From Brevundimonas sp. (GTDB taxonomy: Bacteria > Pseudomonadota > Alphaproteobacteria > Caulobacterales > Caulobacteraceae), in assembly GCF_013912065.1 (NCBI RefSeq), contig NZ_JACESA010000010.1:88163-152162 (forward strand): a stretch of 64,000 nucleotides of DNA, read 5' to 3'. This document shows, one piece after another, positions 26,538 to 39,828 of this stretch (within the stretch, counting starts at the first letter, position 1; each line of letters begins with the position of its first letter). Position numbers and translations under genes: made by a program. The notes beneath the pieces were generated by a model. The model had not been told where the DNA came from, did not search any database, and saw only the letters and a list, made by a program, of their open reading frames with translations.

Positions 26538-27571
26538 CACAGGCAAGTCAGCCTGGACTGCATCGGCGCAGCCTCATCTCGCTGGTACCTGCGATTGCGA
26601 TTGCTGGCTGCTCTAGGTCAGCGTCGGCCGACAACACATACGCAGTCGTTGATACCTCCTCCGAAATCGCCTTGGCCCCGGATGGAAGTCGTTGCGTTAT
26701 TCAATCGACGACCAGCGGCATCAACACCATTCTGGTGATGCGCAGCGACTTTTCCGACGCGACGCTTCTCTCTTTACCTGAGAAAAATTTCTGGGTGCGG
26801 GATGTGTCATTCGGCGAGGATGCCGACCACATTTTGTTTTCGGCGGGGGCGCCGGAGTTCGGCGGGTTCGACACGAGCATCCGCGTATACCGGCTAAACC
26901 TCGCAAGGCCCGGCGCGCAGCCCATTCATACCGGCTACGACTTTAATCGCGTCCCCACTATCTCTCCGATGGGCCACAAATTGGCCTTCGCCAGCCGCAG
27001 CAATGGCGGGACCAGTCTATGTGTGTACGAAAGGCATTTGGCCGACGGGACGGTTACGCAATATTCTCCGGTACCGTTTCAGTCCATTCAACGCATGGCC
27101 TACCGTTCCGATGGAACACTGGTCGTGAATGGAACTCCAGGGTTCGATCCGTTCGATACTACAAAGATTGACGAGGCCAACGGCTTTCAGCGCGTCTTCC
27201 TGCTAGGACCGAGCGGCACCGCCGATCCTTCACCCTTCATGGCATTGGGTGCAAAAAACTTGGCCCTCCATGGAGCGCATGACGATCAGGTTCTCTTGAC
27301 CGCGCGATATGACGCTCCGTCTGGAGCTGCAGATATCCGCGTCGCCCTGATGGATAGCGACCTTGCCGCCCATCGGTTCATTGACTTTTCAGAGATGAAG
27401 GGCCGCACCATAACGGGGGCGGCGATCGCCAGCCGGAACGGCCTAACGGCGGCGCGCGGTGTCGATGTCACGGATGTCGGCCGTGCCGGATTTCTGGTCA
27501 TCAAGGATTTCGGAAACGCCTTGATCTCTGACTTGGCGGCTCAAGCAACCCGTTACACCGTCGTCCTTTGA
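26534..27571 (+). CDS. Putative Tat-exported lipoprotein, beta-propeller-like, inserted between dnaN and recF
   Basis: A 345-residue protein of unknown function. The N-terminus [20 protein letters not shown] combines a twin-arginine-like motif with a lipobox (IAGC, lipidated Cys about 26), so export and membrane anchoring are likely. The body has repeated segments resembling WD40/TolB propeller blades: [57 protein letters not shown]. Start is GTG at 26534, overlapping the dnaN stop by 4 bp. Base use is unlike its neighbours: 34 of 60 bases in 27001-27060 are G/C, against 53 of 60 in 28141-28200 of recF. This points to acquisition by transfer. Confidence 0.8.
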   Translation: MTQASQPGLHRRSLISLVPAIAIAGCSRSASADNTYAVVDTSSEIALAPDGSRCVIQSTTSGINTILVMRSDFSDATLLSLPEKNFWVRDVSFGEDADHILFSAGAPEFGGFDTSIRVYRLNLARPGAQPIHTGYDFNRVPTISPMGHKLAFASRSNGGTSLCVYERHLADGTVTQYSPVPFQSIQRMAYRSDGTLVVNGTPGFDPFDTTKIDEANGFQRVFLLGPSGTADPSPFMALGAKNLALHGAHDDQVLLTARYDAPSGAADIRVALMDSDLAAHRFIDFSEMKGRTITGAAIASRNGLTAARGVDVTDVGRAGFLVIKDFGNALISDLAAQATRYTVVL

Positions 27572-27593
27572 TGGGTTCGCGAGCGGCCGTCAT

Positions 27594-28730
27594 TTGAGCC
27601 TGATTTCCCTCACCCTCACCGACTTCCGTTCCTATGAGGGCGCACGGCTGGAGATGACCTCCGGCCCCGTGGTGCTTCACGGCCCGAACGGTGCGGGAAA
27701 GACCAATCTGCTGGAGGCCGTCAGCCTGCTGACACCCGGCAAGGGGCTGCGCGGCGCGACCGCCGCCGAGATGGGGCGGCGTGAGCCGGGCGAGGCGGTC
27801 GGCCGGGCCTGGGCCGTCATGGTCGAGCTGGACGACGAGACGCGGCTGGGCACCGGCGTCCAGACGGCGGGGGCGGCGCGGCGGATCGTGCGAATCGACG
27901 GCGAGACGGCCCAGCCGGGGCGGCTGCTGGACTATCTGCGGCCGGTCTGGGCGACGCCCGAGCAGGATCGGCTGTTCTCGGACGCCCGGGCCGAGCGATT
28001 GAAATTCTTCGACCGGTTGGTGTTCGCCGCCGATCCCGATCACGCCGCCAGCGTTTCGACCTATGAGAAGGCCCTGCGCGAGCGGCTGCGGCTGTTGACC
28101 GATGCGGCCGACGGACGCGAGGCCGACCCGGTCTGGCTGGACGCGCTGGAGGCCCGGCTGGGCGAGGCGGGGGCCCGCGCCGCCGTCGCCCGCGTCGCCG
28201 CCCTGCACGCGCTCCAGGCCGCCATCGACGCCCGGGGCGACCGTCCCTTCCCCCAGGCCGACCTGGGTCTGGACGGTCCCGCCGAACAGATGGTCGAGGC
28301 GGGCGCGGAAGAGGACGAGATCGCCGCCGCGATCCGCGACGGCCTGGCCAGGGCGCGCGCTCGCGACGGCGCCGCCGGCCGGTCCCTGTTCGGCCCCCAC
28401 CGGACCGATCTGACGGCCCTGCACCGCGAGAAGAACCGCCCCGCCGCCGAGGGGTCTTCCGGCGAACAGAAGGCTCTGGTGTTGAACCTGATCCTGGCCC
28501 AGATCGCCCGGCTTGCAGCCCCGTCCGGAACCGGTTCCGCCCGGCCGATCCTGCTGTTGGACGAGGCCCCGGCCCACCTCGACCAACGCCGCCGCGCGGC
28601 TCTGTTCGACGAGATCGTCGCCCTGAACCTCCAGGCCTTCATGACCGGCACCGAACGCGATCTTTTCGCCGGTCTGGAGGGCCGCGCCCAGTTCGTGCGC
28701 GTGGCCGGCGGCGCCCTCGAAAACGACTAG
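27594..28730 (+). CDS. recF: DNA replication and repair protein RecF
   Basis: SMC-like ATPase that loads RecA at single-strand gaps. The 378-residue protein has Walker [21 protein letters not shown] near residue 31, the RecF segment [20 protein letters not shown], the ABC signature [16 protein letters not shown], and Walker [19 protein letters not shown]. The start is TTG at 27594 ([16 protein letters not shown]), the only codon that yields the family N-terminus; its ribosome site is weak. It follows the inserted lipoprotein gene by 22 bp and precedes gyrB by 144 bp. Confidence 0.96.
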   Translation: MSLISLTLTDFRSYEGARLEMTSGPVVLHGPNGAGKTNLLEAVSLLTPGKGLRGATAAEMGRREPGEAVGRAWAVMVELDDETRLGTGVQTAGAARRIVRIDGETAQPGRLLDYLRPVWATPEQDRLFSDARAERLKFFDRLVFAADPDHAASVSTYEKALRERLRLLTDAADGREADPVWLDALEARLGEAGARAAVARVAALHALQAAIDARGDRPFPQADLGLDGPAEQMVEAGAEEDEIAAAIRDGLARARARDGAAGRSLFGPHRTDLTALHREKNRPAAEGSSGEQKALVLNLILAQIARLAAPSGTGSARPILLLDEAPAHLDQRRRAALFDEIVALNLQAFMTGTERDLFAGLEGRAQFVRVAGGALEND

Positions 28731-32482
<3,752 letters not shown>

Positions 32483-32555
32483 GGGCAGGCTTTCCTCTTG
32501 TTCGGCGTCTGAGATAGCGATCCGGCCGTCGGATGTGAACCGGCCCGGCGCGGGA

Positions 32556-33512
32556 TCAGGCGAAATGCAGTCGCCGGTAGCGCCCCCGGAAATACAGCAG
32601 CGGATCGCGACGCGGCTCGAACCGGGCGCGGGTCACCCGGCCGATGAAGACCAGATGATCCCCGGCCTCGACCACCTGATGGGTCGCGCATTCGAAACTG
32701 GCCAGGGAGCCGGACAGGATGGGGGCGCCGGTTTCCCAGGTCTCCCAGGCCACGCCGTCGAACCGTTCGGCGGTCGATCGGGCGAAGGCGCCCGACATCG
32801 GCTGCTGGCCGATATGCAGCACATTGATGGCGAAATGCTCCGCCCGCTGGAACCGCTCCAGATTGGACGAACTGCGCGCCAGGCAGAACAGGATCAGCGG
32901 CGGATCCAGCGACACCGACGAGAAAGAGTTGGCGGTCAGGCCCACCGGCTGGCCCGTCTCGTCCAGGGTCGTCACCACCGTCACCCCGGTCGCGAAACAG
33001 CCCAGGGCGTCGCGCAGGGTGCGGGGGTCGGAGCCGGACTGATAATACAGGGCTTCGCGCGGCGCCTGGCGTTCCAGAAAACCCAGTATGGCGGCCTCGT
33101 CCGTCTCGCCCGGTTCGTGCAGGGCGGCGGGGTCCAGCGTGAGCAGCGGCAGATTGTCCAGGATCGCAGCCGCCTCGCCGGGCGTGTCCCCGACCACGAT
33201 CAGGCAGCTGGCCAGGGCGGGGCCGGTGACCACCAAGGCCGGGGCGACACGCGCCAGCGTCTCGGCCGAACACAGAATGGCGGGCCGCGAAGATATGTCG
33301 ATCAACAGCCCCCGTAGGGCGGCCGCCTCCTCTCCCGGTTCGAGCACCGGCGCGATCAGCACATGGCGACCCGCCTCGACCATTGCGCGAACCCACTGTC
33401 GCCAGCCCGGCGACAACCGCTCGGGCGGGCCGATCATCAGGACGACCGGATCCTCGGGATCGCCCCAACCCTGGACGTCAAGGCCTCCGATCCGGGGCGG
33501 CGATATGGTCAT
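32556..33512 (-). CDS. Two-domain protein: degenerate alpha/beta-hydrolase-like region fused to flavin reductase
   Basis: A 318-residue protein. Residues about 165-318 are a flavin-reductase-like FMN-binding split barrel: LRDALGCFATGVTVVTTLDE, GLTANSFSSVSLDPPLILFC, HFAINVLHIGQQPMSGAFAR and DHLVFIGRVTRARFE are typical. Residues 1-150 look like a shrunken alpha/beta hydrolase: LDVQGWGDPEDPVVLMIGPP, WRQWVRAMVEAGRHVLIAPV and AAILGFLERQ, but without a GxSxG nucleophile elbow. Flavin reductases of this class supply reduced flavin to two-component monooxygenases or reduce flavin themselves; the partner is unknown. It could serve as a regulated reductase. Confidence 0.85.
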   Translation of the reverse strand: MTISPPRIGGLDVQGWGDPEDPVVLMIGPPERLSPGWRQWVRAMVEAGRHVLIAPVLEPGEEAAALRGLLIDISSRPAILCSAETLARVAPALVVTGPALASCLIVVGDTPGEAAAILDNLPLLTLDPAALHEPGETDEAAILGFLERQAPREALYYQSGSDPRTLRDALGCFATGVTVVTTLDETGQPVGLTANSFSSVSLDPPLILFCLARSSSNLERFQRAEHFAINVLHIGQQPMSGAFARSTAERFDGVAWETWETGAPILSGSLASFECATHQVVEAGDHLVFIGRVTRARFEPRRDPLLYFRGRYRRLHFA

Positions 33513-33603
33513 GAAACGAGGCGGTCCAATCCGGGCAAGAGGCGTCTAATAGGGCAGGTCCGGCCGTGGACGCCACGATTTACGCAGGCGCATCCGGATC
33601 AGA

Positions 33604-34506
33604 TCACCCGGCGTCCAGATCCGCCAGCCGGCCCCGCAGCATCTGCAACATGGCCGAGAAGTCCCGCCCACCGTGACCCAGCCCGTCGAACAGGGCGTAC
33701 ATCGCCTCGGCCTGGGCGCCCAGCGGGGTCGAGGCGCCCGACTTTGCCGCCGCATCCTGGGCCAGTTTCAGATCCTTCAACATCATGGCCGTGGCGAACC
33801 CACCCTGATAGTCGCGGTTCGACGGTGCGGTCGGGACCGGGCCGGGCCAGGGATAATAGCTGGTCACGCTCCAGCACTGACCCGACGACTTGGAGGCGAT
33901 CTCGAAGAACCGCTCGGGGTCCAGACCCAGCTTCTCGGCCAGGGCGATCGCCTCGCATGTGCCCAGCATGGATACGCCCAGCAGCATGTTGTTGCAGATC
34001 TTGGCCGCCTGGCCGGCGCCGTGATCACCGGCGCGGATCGTGATCCGGCTCATCGGCTCCAGCGCCGCCTCGACGCGGGCGAAATCGCCTTCGTCGCAGC
34101 CGACCATGAAGGCAAGGGTTCCGGCGTCGGCCGCCGCCGTTCCGCCCGACACCGGCGCGTCGGCGAAGGCGTAGCCGGCGGCCTTGGCCAGATTCGCCAC
34201 CTTGCGCGCCGTCTCGACGTCGATGGTGGAACAGTCCAGCAGAAGGGCGCTGGAGGGCGCGGCGCCGATGATCTGTTCCGAATAGACCTTCAGCACATGG
34301 GGGCCGGCGGGCAGCATGGTGATGACCACTTCGGCGTCGCGGACCGCCTCGGCGACCGAGGCGACGGGCGTGCATCCGGCGGATCCGGCCCGGTCCAGCG
34401 CCGCGGCGCTGAGGTCGAAGGCGGCGACGGCGTGGCCCGCCTTAGCCTGGTTGGCGGCCATGCCGCCGCCCATATTGCCCAGGCCGATGAAGGCGATCTT
34501 GGTCAT
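33604..34506 (-). CDS. mmsB: 3-hydroxyisobutyrate dehydrogenase
   Basis: Oxidises 3-hydroxyisobutyrate to methylmalonate semialdehyde with NAD+ in valine breakdown. The 300-residue protein has the Rossmann motif IAFIGLGNMGGGMAANQAKA, the substrate-binding DAPVSGGTAAADAGTLAFMV, and the catalytic lysine in GAGQAAKICNNMLLGVSM, followed by LGLDPERFFEIASKSSGQCW, a family-specific block. It is the last gene of the run mmsA / acyl-CoA dehydrogenase / hydrolase / mmsB, 28 bp after the hydrolase stop. Confidence 0.95.
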   Translation of the reverse strand: MTKIAFIGLGNMGGGMAANQAKAGHAVAAFDLSAAALDRAGSAGCTPVASVAEAVRDAEVVITMLPAGPHVLKVYSEQIIGAAPSSALLLDCSTIDVETARKVANLAKAAGYAFADAPVSGGTAAADAGTLAFMVGCDEGDFARVEAALEPMSRITIRAGDHGAGQAAKICNNMLLGVSMLGTCEAIALAEKLGLDPERFFEIASKSSGQCWSVTSYYPWPGPVPTAPSNRDYQGGFATAMMLKDLKLAQDAAAKSGASTPLGAQAEAMYALFDGLGHGGRDFSAMLQMLRGRLADLDAG

Positions 34507-34534
34507 GGTCTCTCTCCCTTGGTCGGCGTCGCTG

Positions 34535-35605
34535 TCAGGGCAGCGGCGTCCATTTCTCGTTGTCCGGCAGCGGCGCGAACAGCGCGTCCAGCGTCGCCTC
34601 CGTAACGCCCGACAGGTCCGCCGGGGACCATCGGGGCGTGTTGTCCTTGTCCACGATCACGGCCCGCACGCCTTCCTGGAAGTCGTGGGTGCGCACCACC
34701 CGACCGCCCAGGGCGTACTCCATCGCCATATTGTCGGCGAAGGCCGTCAGGGTCGCTCCGGTTCGCAACTGGCGCAGCGTGACCTTCAGCGACTGCGGCG
34801 ACTTGGTCTTCAGTGTCGCCAGCTGGACCATGGCCCAGTCGGACCCGTCCGCCTCCAGCGCCGCGAAAATCTCTTCGACCGTGTCGAAGGCGAACAGCCG
34901 ATCAATGGCCTCGCGATGGGGGTTCAGCGGCGACTCTTCCGGCTCGGTCGGACAGACCCAGCGGTTCGCTTCCTCCAGCGGGTCCCCCTGGTTCGCCAGC
35001 AACGCGGCCTTGAAACCTTCGATGTCGATGGCCGGAACGAAGTGGGTGTGTATCCCGAGTTCCACCGTATCCGCCGCTTTCAGCCGCGCCCCCGTCAGCG
35101 CCAGCCACACGCCTGTCTGCCCCGGCAGGCGCGGCAGGAACCAGCCGCCGCCCACGTCAGGGAACAGGCCGATGCCCGTCTCCGGCATGGCGTAGGTCGT
35201 CCGCTCGGTGGCGATGCGGATGGCCGCAGGCTCCGAAATCCCGACCCCGCCGCCCATGACGATCCCGTCCACGATGGCCGTGATCGTCTTGGGATAGTCG
35301 AACATCAGGTGGTTCAGTCGGTATTCGGCCAGGAAGAAGGCCCTGGCCTCCGATGCATCCCCCGCCCCGCTCTCGGCGATCATGCGGATGTCGCCCCCGG
35401 CGCAGAAGCCGCGCTCGCCCGCATGGTCGATCAGGACGGACTTCACCGCCGCGTCGTCGCGCCAGCCCACCAGCGCCTCGGTCATCGCCTCGCACATCGA
35501 CCGGTTCAGCGCATGGATCGCCTTGGGCCGGTTCAGAGTGATCCGGCCGACGCCGTTGTCGATCCGGGCGATGACCTCTTCAGTGGCCACGGGGGCTTCG
35601 CTCAT
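34535..35605 (-). CDS. 3-hydroxyisobutyryl-CoA hydrolase (enoyl-CoA hydratase superfamily)
   Basis: Releases 3-hydroxyisobutyrate from its CoA ester in valine catabolism. The 356-residue protein is longer than a plain enoyl-CoA hydratase and carries the crotonase folds GRITLNRPKAIHALNRSMCE, RGFCAGGDIRMIAESG, VDGIVMGGGVGISEPAAIRI and YAMPETGIGLFPDVGGGWFL, the last typical of HIBCH, where the Glu and Asp are catalytic. Its length and position between the dehydrogenases settle the call. Start ATG 35605 overlaps the acyl-CoA dehydrogenase stop by 4 bp (ATGA). Confidence 0.9.
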   Translation of the reverse strand: MSEAPVATEEVIARIDNGVGRITLNRPKAIHALNRSMCEAMTEALVGWRDDAAVKSVLIDHAGERGFCAGGDIRMIAESGAGDASEARAFFLAEYRLNHLMFDYPKTITAIVDGIVMGGGVGISEPAAIRIATERTTYAMPETGIGLFPDVGGGWFLPRLPGQTGVWLALTGARLKAADTVELGIHTHFVPAIDIEGFKAALLANQGDPLEEANRWVCPTEPEESPLNPHREAIDRLFAFDTVEEIFAALEADGSDWAMVQLATLKTKSPQSLKVTLRQLRTGATLTAFADNMAMEYALGGRVVRTHDFQEGVRAVIVDKDNTPRWSPADLSGVTEATLDALFAPLPDNEKWTPLP

Positions 35606-36738
35606 CGTCCCATTTCCCGCGCAATGATCACCCGCATGATCTCGTTGGTTCCTTCCAGGATGCGGTGGACCCGCAGATCGCGGACGATCCGTTCCAGCGG
35701 ATAGTCCTTCAGATAGCCGTAGCCGCCGTGCAGTTGCAGGGCCTCGTCGGCGATCTGGAAACAGGCGTCGGTAGCCAGACGTTTGGCCATGGCGCACCAT
35801 TTGGTCTTTTCCGGGTGGTCCACGTCGATGGCCCAGGCGCCGCGCAGCACCATCAGCCGGGCCGCCTCCAGATCGGTCGCCATGTCGGCCAGGCGGAACT
35901 GCAGCGCCTGGAACTGGCCCAGCGGCTGGCCGAACTGTTTGCGAGTCGTGACGTATTCCTGGGCCGTCTCCAGCGCCAGCCGCGCTCCGCCCAGCGAGCA
36001 GGCGGCGATGTTCAGCCGGCCGCCGTCCAGACCGGCCATGGCGTAGCGGAAGCCCGCCCCCTCCTCGCCCAACAGATTGGCGACGGGCACGCGGCAGTCG
36101 TCGAACTGGACGATGGCGGTCGGTTGGGCGTTCCAGCCCATCTTCCGCTCCTGAGCCCCGAACGACAGGCCGGGCGTCCCGGCCTCGACGACGACGGCGC
36201 TGACGCCTTTCGGCCCCTCGACGCCCGTGCGGACCATGACGACATAGACGTCCGACGTCCCCGCGCCCGAGATGAAGGCCTTGGAGCCGTTCAGCACATA
36301 ATGGTCGCCGTCCCGCACCGCCGTCGTCCGCAGCGCCGCCGCGTCGGAGCCGGAGCCCGGCTCGGTCAGGCAGTAGCTGGCGATCTTCTCCATTCCCACC
36401 AAGGCGGGGACGAACCGTCCGCGCAGATCGTCCGACCCGAACCGGTCGATCATCCAGGTCGCCATATTGTGGATCGAAATGAAGGCCGCCGTCGCCACGT
36501 CGCCGCGCGACAGCTCCTCGAAGATCAGCGCCGCCTCGACCCGGCCCAGGGCCATGCCGCCGTGCTCCTCGCCTGTGTAGATGCCGCAGAAGCCCATTTC
36601 GGCCGCCTGTTTCATCACATTGACGGGGAAATGCTTGTCCTCGTCCCAGCGGGCCGAATGGGGCGCCAGCTCGGCGTCGGCGAAGGCGCGGGCCGCGTCC
36701 TGGATGGCGCGCTGGTCGTCGGTAAGGGCGAAATTCAT
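35602..36738 (-). CDS. Acyl-CoA dehydrogenase, probably isobutyryl-CoA specific
   Basis: FAD enzyme that makes methacrylyl-CoA in valine breakdown. The 378-residue protein shows CLTEPGSGSDAAALRTTAVR (FAD/substrate loop), GSKAFISGAGTSDVYVVMVR, QFGQPLGQFQALQFRLADMA, QLHGGYGYLKDYPLERIVRD, and the catalytic Glu in RILEGTNEIMRVIIAREMGR. Isobutyryl specificity is inferred from the neighbours mmsA, the hydrolase and mmsB. Starts 7 bp after the mmsA stop and overlaps the hydrolase start by 4 bp. Confidence 0.92.
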   Translation of the reverse strand: MNFALTDDQRAIQDAARAFADAELAPHSARWDEDKHFPVNVMKQAAEMGFCGIYTGEEHGGMALGRVEAALIFEELSRGDVATAAFISIHNMATWMIDRFGSDDLRGRFVPALVGMEKIASYCLTEPGSGSDAAALRTTAVRDGDHYVLNGSKAFISGAGTSDVYVVMVRTGVEGPKGVSAVVVEAGTPGLSFGAQERKMGWNAQPTAIVQFDDCRVPVANLLGEEGAGFRYAMAGLDGGRLNIAACSLGGARLALETAQEYVTTRKQFGQPLGQFQALQFRLADMATDLEAARLMVLRGAWAIDVDHPEKTKWCAMAKRLATDACFQIADEALQLHGGYGYLKDYPLERIVRDLRVHRILEGTNEIMRVIIAREMGR

Positions 36739-36745
36739 ACCGGCC

Positions 36746-38251
36746 TCAGCGCATCGTCGGAATGACGAACGAACTGTCCGAATGCTCCAGCGCGCTGTCG
36801 GGCCACCGCGCCGTCACGGTCTTGGTCTTGGTCCAGAAACGGACGCCCTCCATACCGTGCTGGTTGATGTCGCCGAAGGCCGAACGCTTCCAGCCGCCGA
36901 AGCTGTGATAGGCGACCGGCACCGGGATCGGCACGTTTATCCCCACCATGCCGACATTGACCCGGGCGGCGAAGTCGCGGGCCGCACGGCCGTTCTGGGT
37001 GAAGATGGCGACGCCGTTGCCGTACTGGTGGTTCGACGGCAGGGCCAGGGCCTCTTCGAAGGTCTCGGCACGGACGATCTGCAGCACCGGGCCGAAAATT
37101 TCCTCCTGATAGGACGACATCTCGGGCTTCACATGGTCGAACAGCGACGGGCCGATGAAATAGCCCTTCTCATGCCCCTGAAGGCTGAAGTCGCGACCGT
37201 CGACGACCAGTTCGGCGCCTTCCTGGACCCCCTTCTCGATCCAGCCGGCGACACGGTCGCGGTGCTGGGCCGTTACGACGGGGCCATAGTGGGCGCCCGC
37301 ATCGGTCGAGACGCCGACGCGAAGACTGGGGATTTCCGCGACCATCCGCTCGCGCAGTTCGTCTGCGGTCTTCTTGCCGACCGGCACCACGACCGGCAGG
37401 GCCATGCAGCGCTCGCCGGCCGAACCGTAGGCCGCGCCGGCCAGGTCCTTGATCACCTGATCCATGTCGGCGTCAGGCAGGACGATGCCGTGGTTCTTGG
37501 CCCCGCCCATGGCCTGGACCCGCTTATGGTTGGCGGCCCCGGTCTGATAGACATAGTGGGCGATGTCGGACGAGCCGACGAAGCTGACGGCGTGGACCAG
37601 CGGATGGGTCAGGATGGCGTCGACCGCCGTCTTGTCCCCGTGCACCACGTTCAGCACGCCGTTCGGCGCCCCGGCCTCCAGCATCAGCTCGCCCAGACGC
37701 ACCGGCAGGGAGGGATCCCGCTCCGACGGCTTCAGCACGAAGGTGTTGCCGACCGCGATGGCGACGCCGAACATCCACATCGGGATCATGCCGGGGAAGT
37801 TGAACGGGGTGATGCCCGCGACCACGCCCAGAGGCTGGCGCATCGAATAGACGTCGATGCCGGGGCCGGCGCCTTGGGTGTATTCACCCTTCAGGGCGTG
37901 GGGGACGCCGCAGGCGAACTCGATGACTTCCAGCCCGCGCTGGATGTCGCCCTTGGAGTCGGCGATGACCTTGCCGTGTTCGCTGGACAGCAGCTCGGCC
38001 AGTTCATCCATCCGCGCCTCGACCAGGCGTTTGAAGTCGAACATGACGCGGGCGCGGCGCTGGGGATTGGTGCTGGCCCAGCCGTCGAAGGCGTTCTGCG
38101 CCGCCTGGACCGCGCGATCGACCTCGCCGACGCTGGCAAGCTGCACCCGGGCCTGTACTTCGCCGGTATTGGGATCGAAAACGTCGCCGAAACGGCCCGA
38201 CGCGCCGTCGAAGGCCGCGCCGTCGATGAAATGGCGAATGTCGCGCACCAT
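36746..38251 (-). CDS. mmsA: Methylmalonate-semialdehyde dehydrogenase (acylating)
   Basis: CoA-dependent aldehyde dehydrogenase that turns methylmalonate semialdehyde into propionyl-CoA; last step of valine and one branch of thymine degradation. The 501-residue protein has the family block GVVAGITPFNFPGMIPMWMF, FVLKPSERDPSLPVRLGELM, the nucleotide site SFVGSSDIAHYVYQTGAANH, and catalytic Cys in AAYGSAGERCMALPVVVPVG. First of a four-gene leftward operon. The ATG at 38251 (MVRDIRHFIDGAAFDGASGR) matches the family. The promoter must lie in the 371-bp gap to the right. Confidence 0.96.
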   Translation of the reverse strand: MVRDIRHFIDGAAFDGASGRFGDVFDPNTGEVQARVQLASVGEVDRAVQAAQNAFDGWASTNPQRRARVMFDFKRLVEARMDELAELLSSEHGKVIADSKGDIQRGLEVIEFACGVPHALKGEYTQGAGPGIDVYSMRQPLGVVAGITPFNFPGMIPMWMFGVAIAVGNTFVLKPSERDPSLPVRLGELMLEAGAPNGVLNVVHGDKTAVDAILTHPLVHAVSFVGSSDIAHYVYQTGAANHKRVQAMGGAKNHGIVLPDADMDQVIKDLAGAAYGSAGERCMALPVVVPVGKKTADELRERMVAEIPSLRVGVSTDAGAHYGPVVTAQHRDRVAGWIEKGVQEGAELVVDGRDFSLQGHEKGYFIGPSLFDHVKPEMSSYQEEIFGPVLQIVRAETFEEALALPSNHQYGNGVAIFTQNGRAARDFAARVNVGMVGINVPIPVPVAYHSFGGWKRSAFGDINQHGMEGVRFWTKTKTVTARWPDSALEHSDSSFVIPTMR

Positions 38252-38622
38252 ACCTGAGATTCCCTATGAGGTTATTGCTGTTGCGACCGTCATAGCAGGC
38301 AAGATCGGCCTCTTGCAGCCCAAAAGGTGGAAAAGAAGGTCCTAGAAAATCTGCGACGTCTCGATGACGGCCTCATCCGTAAACAGGTGGCCGACGCTCA
38401 AATTCAGATAAGAATAACAACCGCCTTCGTTGTTCGTCCCTCATCCGCTCAACACGAAGACGAGTTGCAGTTTTTGCTACTGATTATCATCGCTATGTAA
38501 GGAATTGCACGGAGGCTTTCTTTCCAGAACGCCACAATTGAGGTACAGAATTCAACTTGGACTAGTGTCGCGAACTTCCCGATAGCGGAAGGGCGTCATG
38601 CGGTTGATTGGGAGAGGTTCAG
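38252..38622. other. Divergent intergenic region, mmsA to PAS kinase
   Basis: A 371-bp gap, more A+T-rich than its surroundings from about 38400 onward. It must hold the mmsA operon promoter (leftward) and the kinase promoter (rightward). CTGATTATCATCG near 38492 contains the short palindrome TGATTATCA. No open frame here gave a recognisable protein, and no mms regulator gene is seen next to the operon. Confidence 0.5.
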
Positions 38623-39828
38623 GTGGAGGCCTTTGCAAACAGCATTCTTATGGATGCGCCGATGGCCATCGTCGGCATTGATGAATCGGGCCTGGTCTGT
38701 TGTTCCAACGCGAAGGCGGACCGGTTTTTCGGTCGCCCCCTGGAGGGGGTCGACATCGCCGAACTGATCGAGGATTTCGACGTGGCGGCGCTCAAGTCGC
38801 CGTCCGGCATCGCAAAGGTCAATGCGTTGAGCCGCAACCTCGGCAGTGAATTTCACTGGCGAGTCCCGCGTGTGGAGGGCGGCCGCGCCCACGTCGATCT
38901 TCAAGCCGCACAGTTCTTCAACGACGGCCGACGCTTTATCACCCTCTTCATCCGGGATATGACGGCCCATGTCGCCGCGGAAGTCGCGCTTCAGGATCTG
39001 AGGCTTCAGATCACCTACAACTGGCGCCTCAACTCGCTCGGTGAAGTGGCGTCGATGGTGGCCCACGAACTCAGCCAACCGCTTTCCGCCGCGACCAACT
39101 TCCTTGCGGCGGCGAACAGCGCCCTCGGTCGACCCGAACCGAACAGGACGGACTTGGAAGGACTGGTGTCTTCGGCGCGGGGCCAGATCGACCGCGCCGC
39201 CGACATCATTCGAGGCATCCGTTCCTTGATGACGCACGAGAAGGGTTTTCAAACGCGCGAGAATATTTCGGAAGTGGTCGGCGAGATCATGCCGATCCTG
39301 AAGCTGCATGCCCGCGAGACGAATGCGAAGATATCGGCAGTGCTGGATCCAGCCGATTTCGCACACTGCGACCGGGTGCAGCTTCAGCAACTCGTCATCA
39401 ATCTGGTCAGGAACGCCATGGACGCCCCGGCGAACGGCGTCCAACGCAGGGTCGAAATCTCCGGGTCGCAGACGCTCCAGGGGTATCGAATGACGATCAG
39501 CGACAATGGGCCGGGCGTGCCGTCGGATATGGCCGACAGGCTTTTCCAGCCCCTGGCCAGCAGCAAGCCCGGTGGAATGGGGCTAGGACTGTCGATCTGT
39601 CGCACGATCGTGCAGGCGCACGGCGGCGACATCGATCTGGTGCCCAGCGCCCTGGGCGGCGCCGCCTTCGCCTTTACGCTCAACGCCCAAAGCGACGGCC
39701 TCGACTCGTCGGGCGGAGCGGGGCGACGGCTCCGCCCTGTCAACGATCGCCACCTTGCCAAGATGGTCCGGTCGAAGCCGGCCAACCGACCATTGGTCGC
39801 CACCGGCCGACATAGACGGTCGGCCTAG
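38623..39828 (+). CDS. Orphan soluble PAS-domain histidine kinase
   Basis: A 401-residue cytoplasmic kinase without membrane helices. PAS domain at about 5-125 (MDAPMAIVGIDESGLVCCSN; AKADRFFGRPLEGVDIAELI), then H-box with acceptor His148 in MVAHELSQPLSAATNFLAAA, ATPase boxes LVINLVRNAMDAP, DNGPGVPSDMADRLF and GGMGLGLSICRTIVQAHGGD. The order resembles FixL-like kinases, but no haem-PAS histidine pattern is evident, so oxygen sensing is not claimed. GTG at 38623 is chosen because GGAGAGG stands five bases upstream; TTG at 38608 adds five residues. No response-regulator gene adjoins. Confidence 0.88.
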   Translation: MEAFANSILMDAPMAIVGIDESGLVCCSNAKADRFFGRPLEGVDIAELIEDFDVAALKSPSGIAKVNALSRNLGSEFHWRVPRVEGGRAHVDLQAAQFFNDGRRFITLFIRDMTAHVAAEVALQDLRLQITYNWRLNSLGEVASMVAHELSQPLSAATNFLAAANSALGRPEPNRTDLEGLVSSARGQIDRAADIIRGIRSLMTHEKGFQTRENISEVVGEIMPILKLHARETNAKISAVLDPADFAHCDRVQLQQLVINLVRNAMDAPANGVQRRVEISGSQTLQGYRMTISDNGPGVPSDMADRLFQPLASSKPGGMGLGLSICRTIVQAHGGDIDLVPSALGGAAFAFTLNAQSDGLDSSGGAGRRLRPVNDRHLAKMVRSKPANRPLVATGRHRRSA

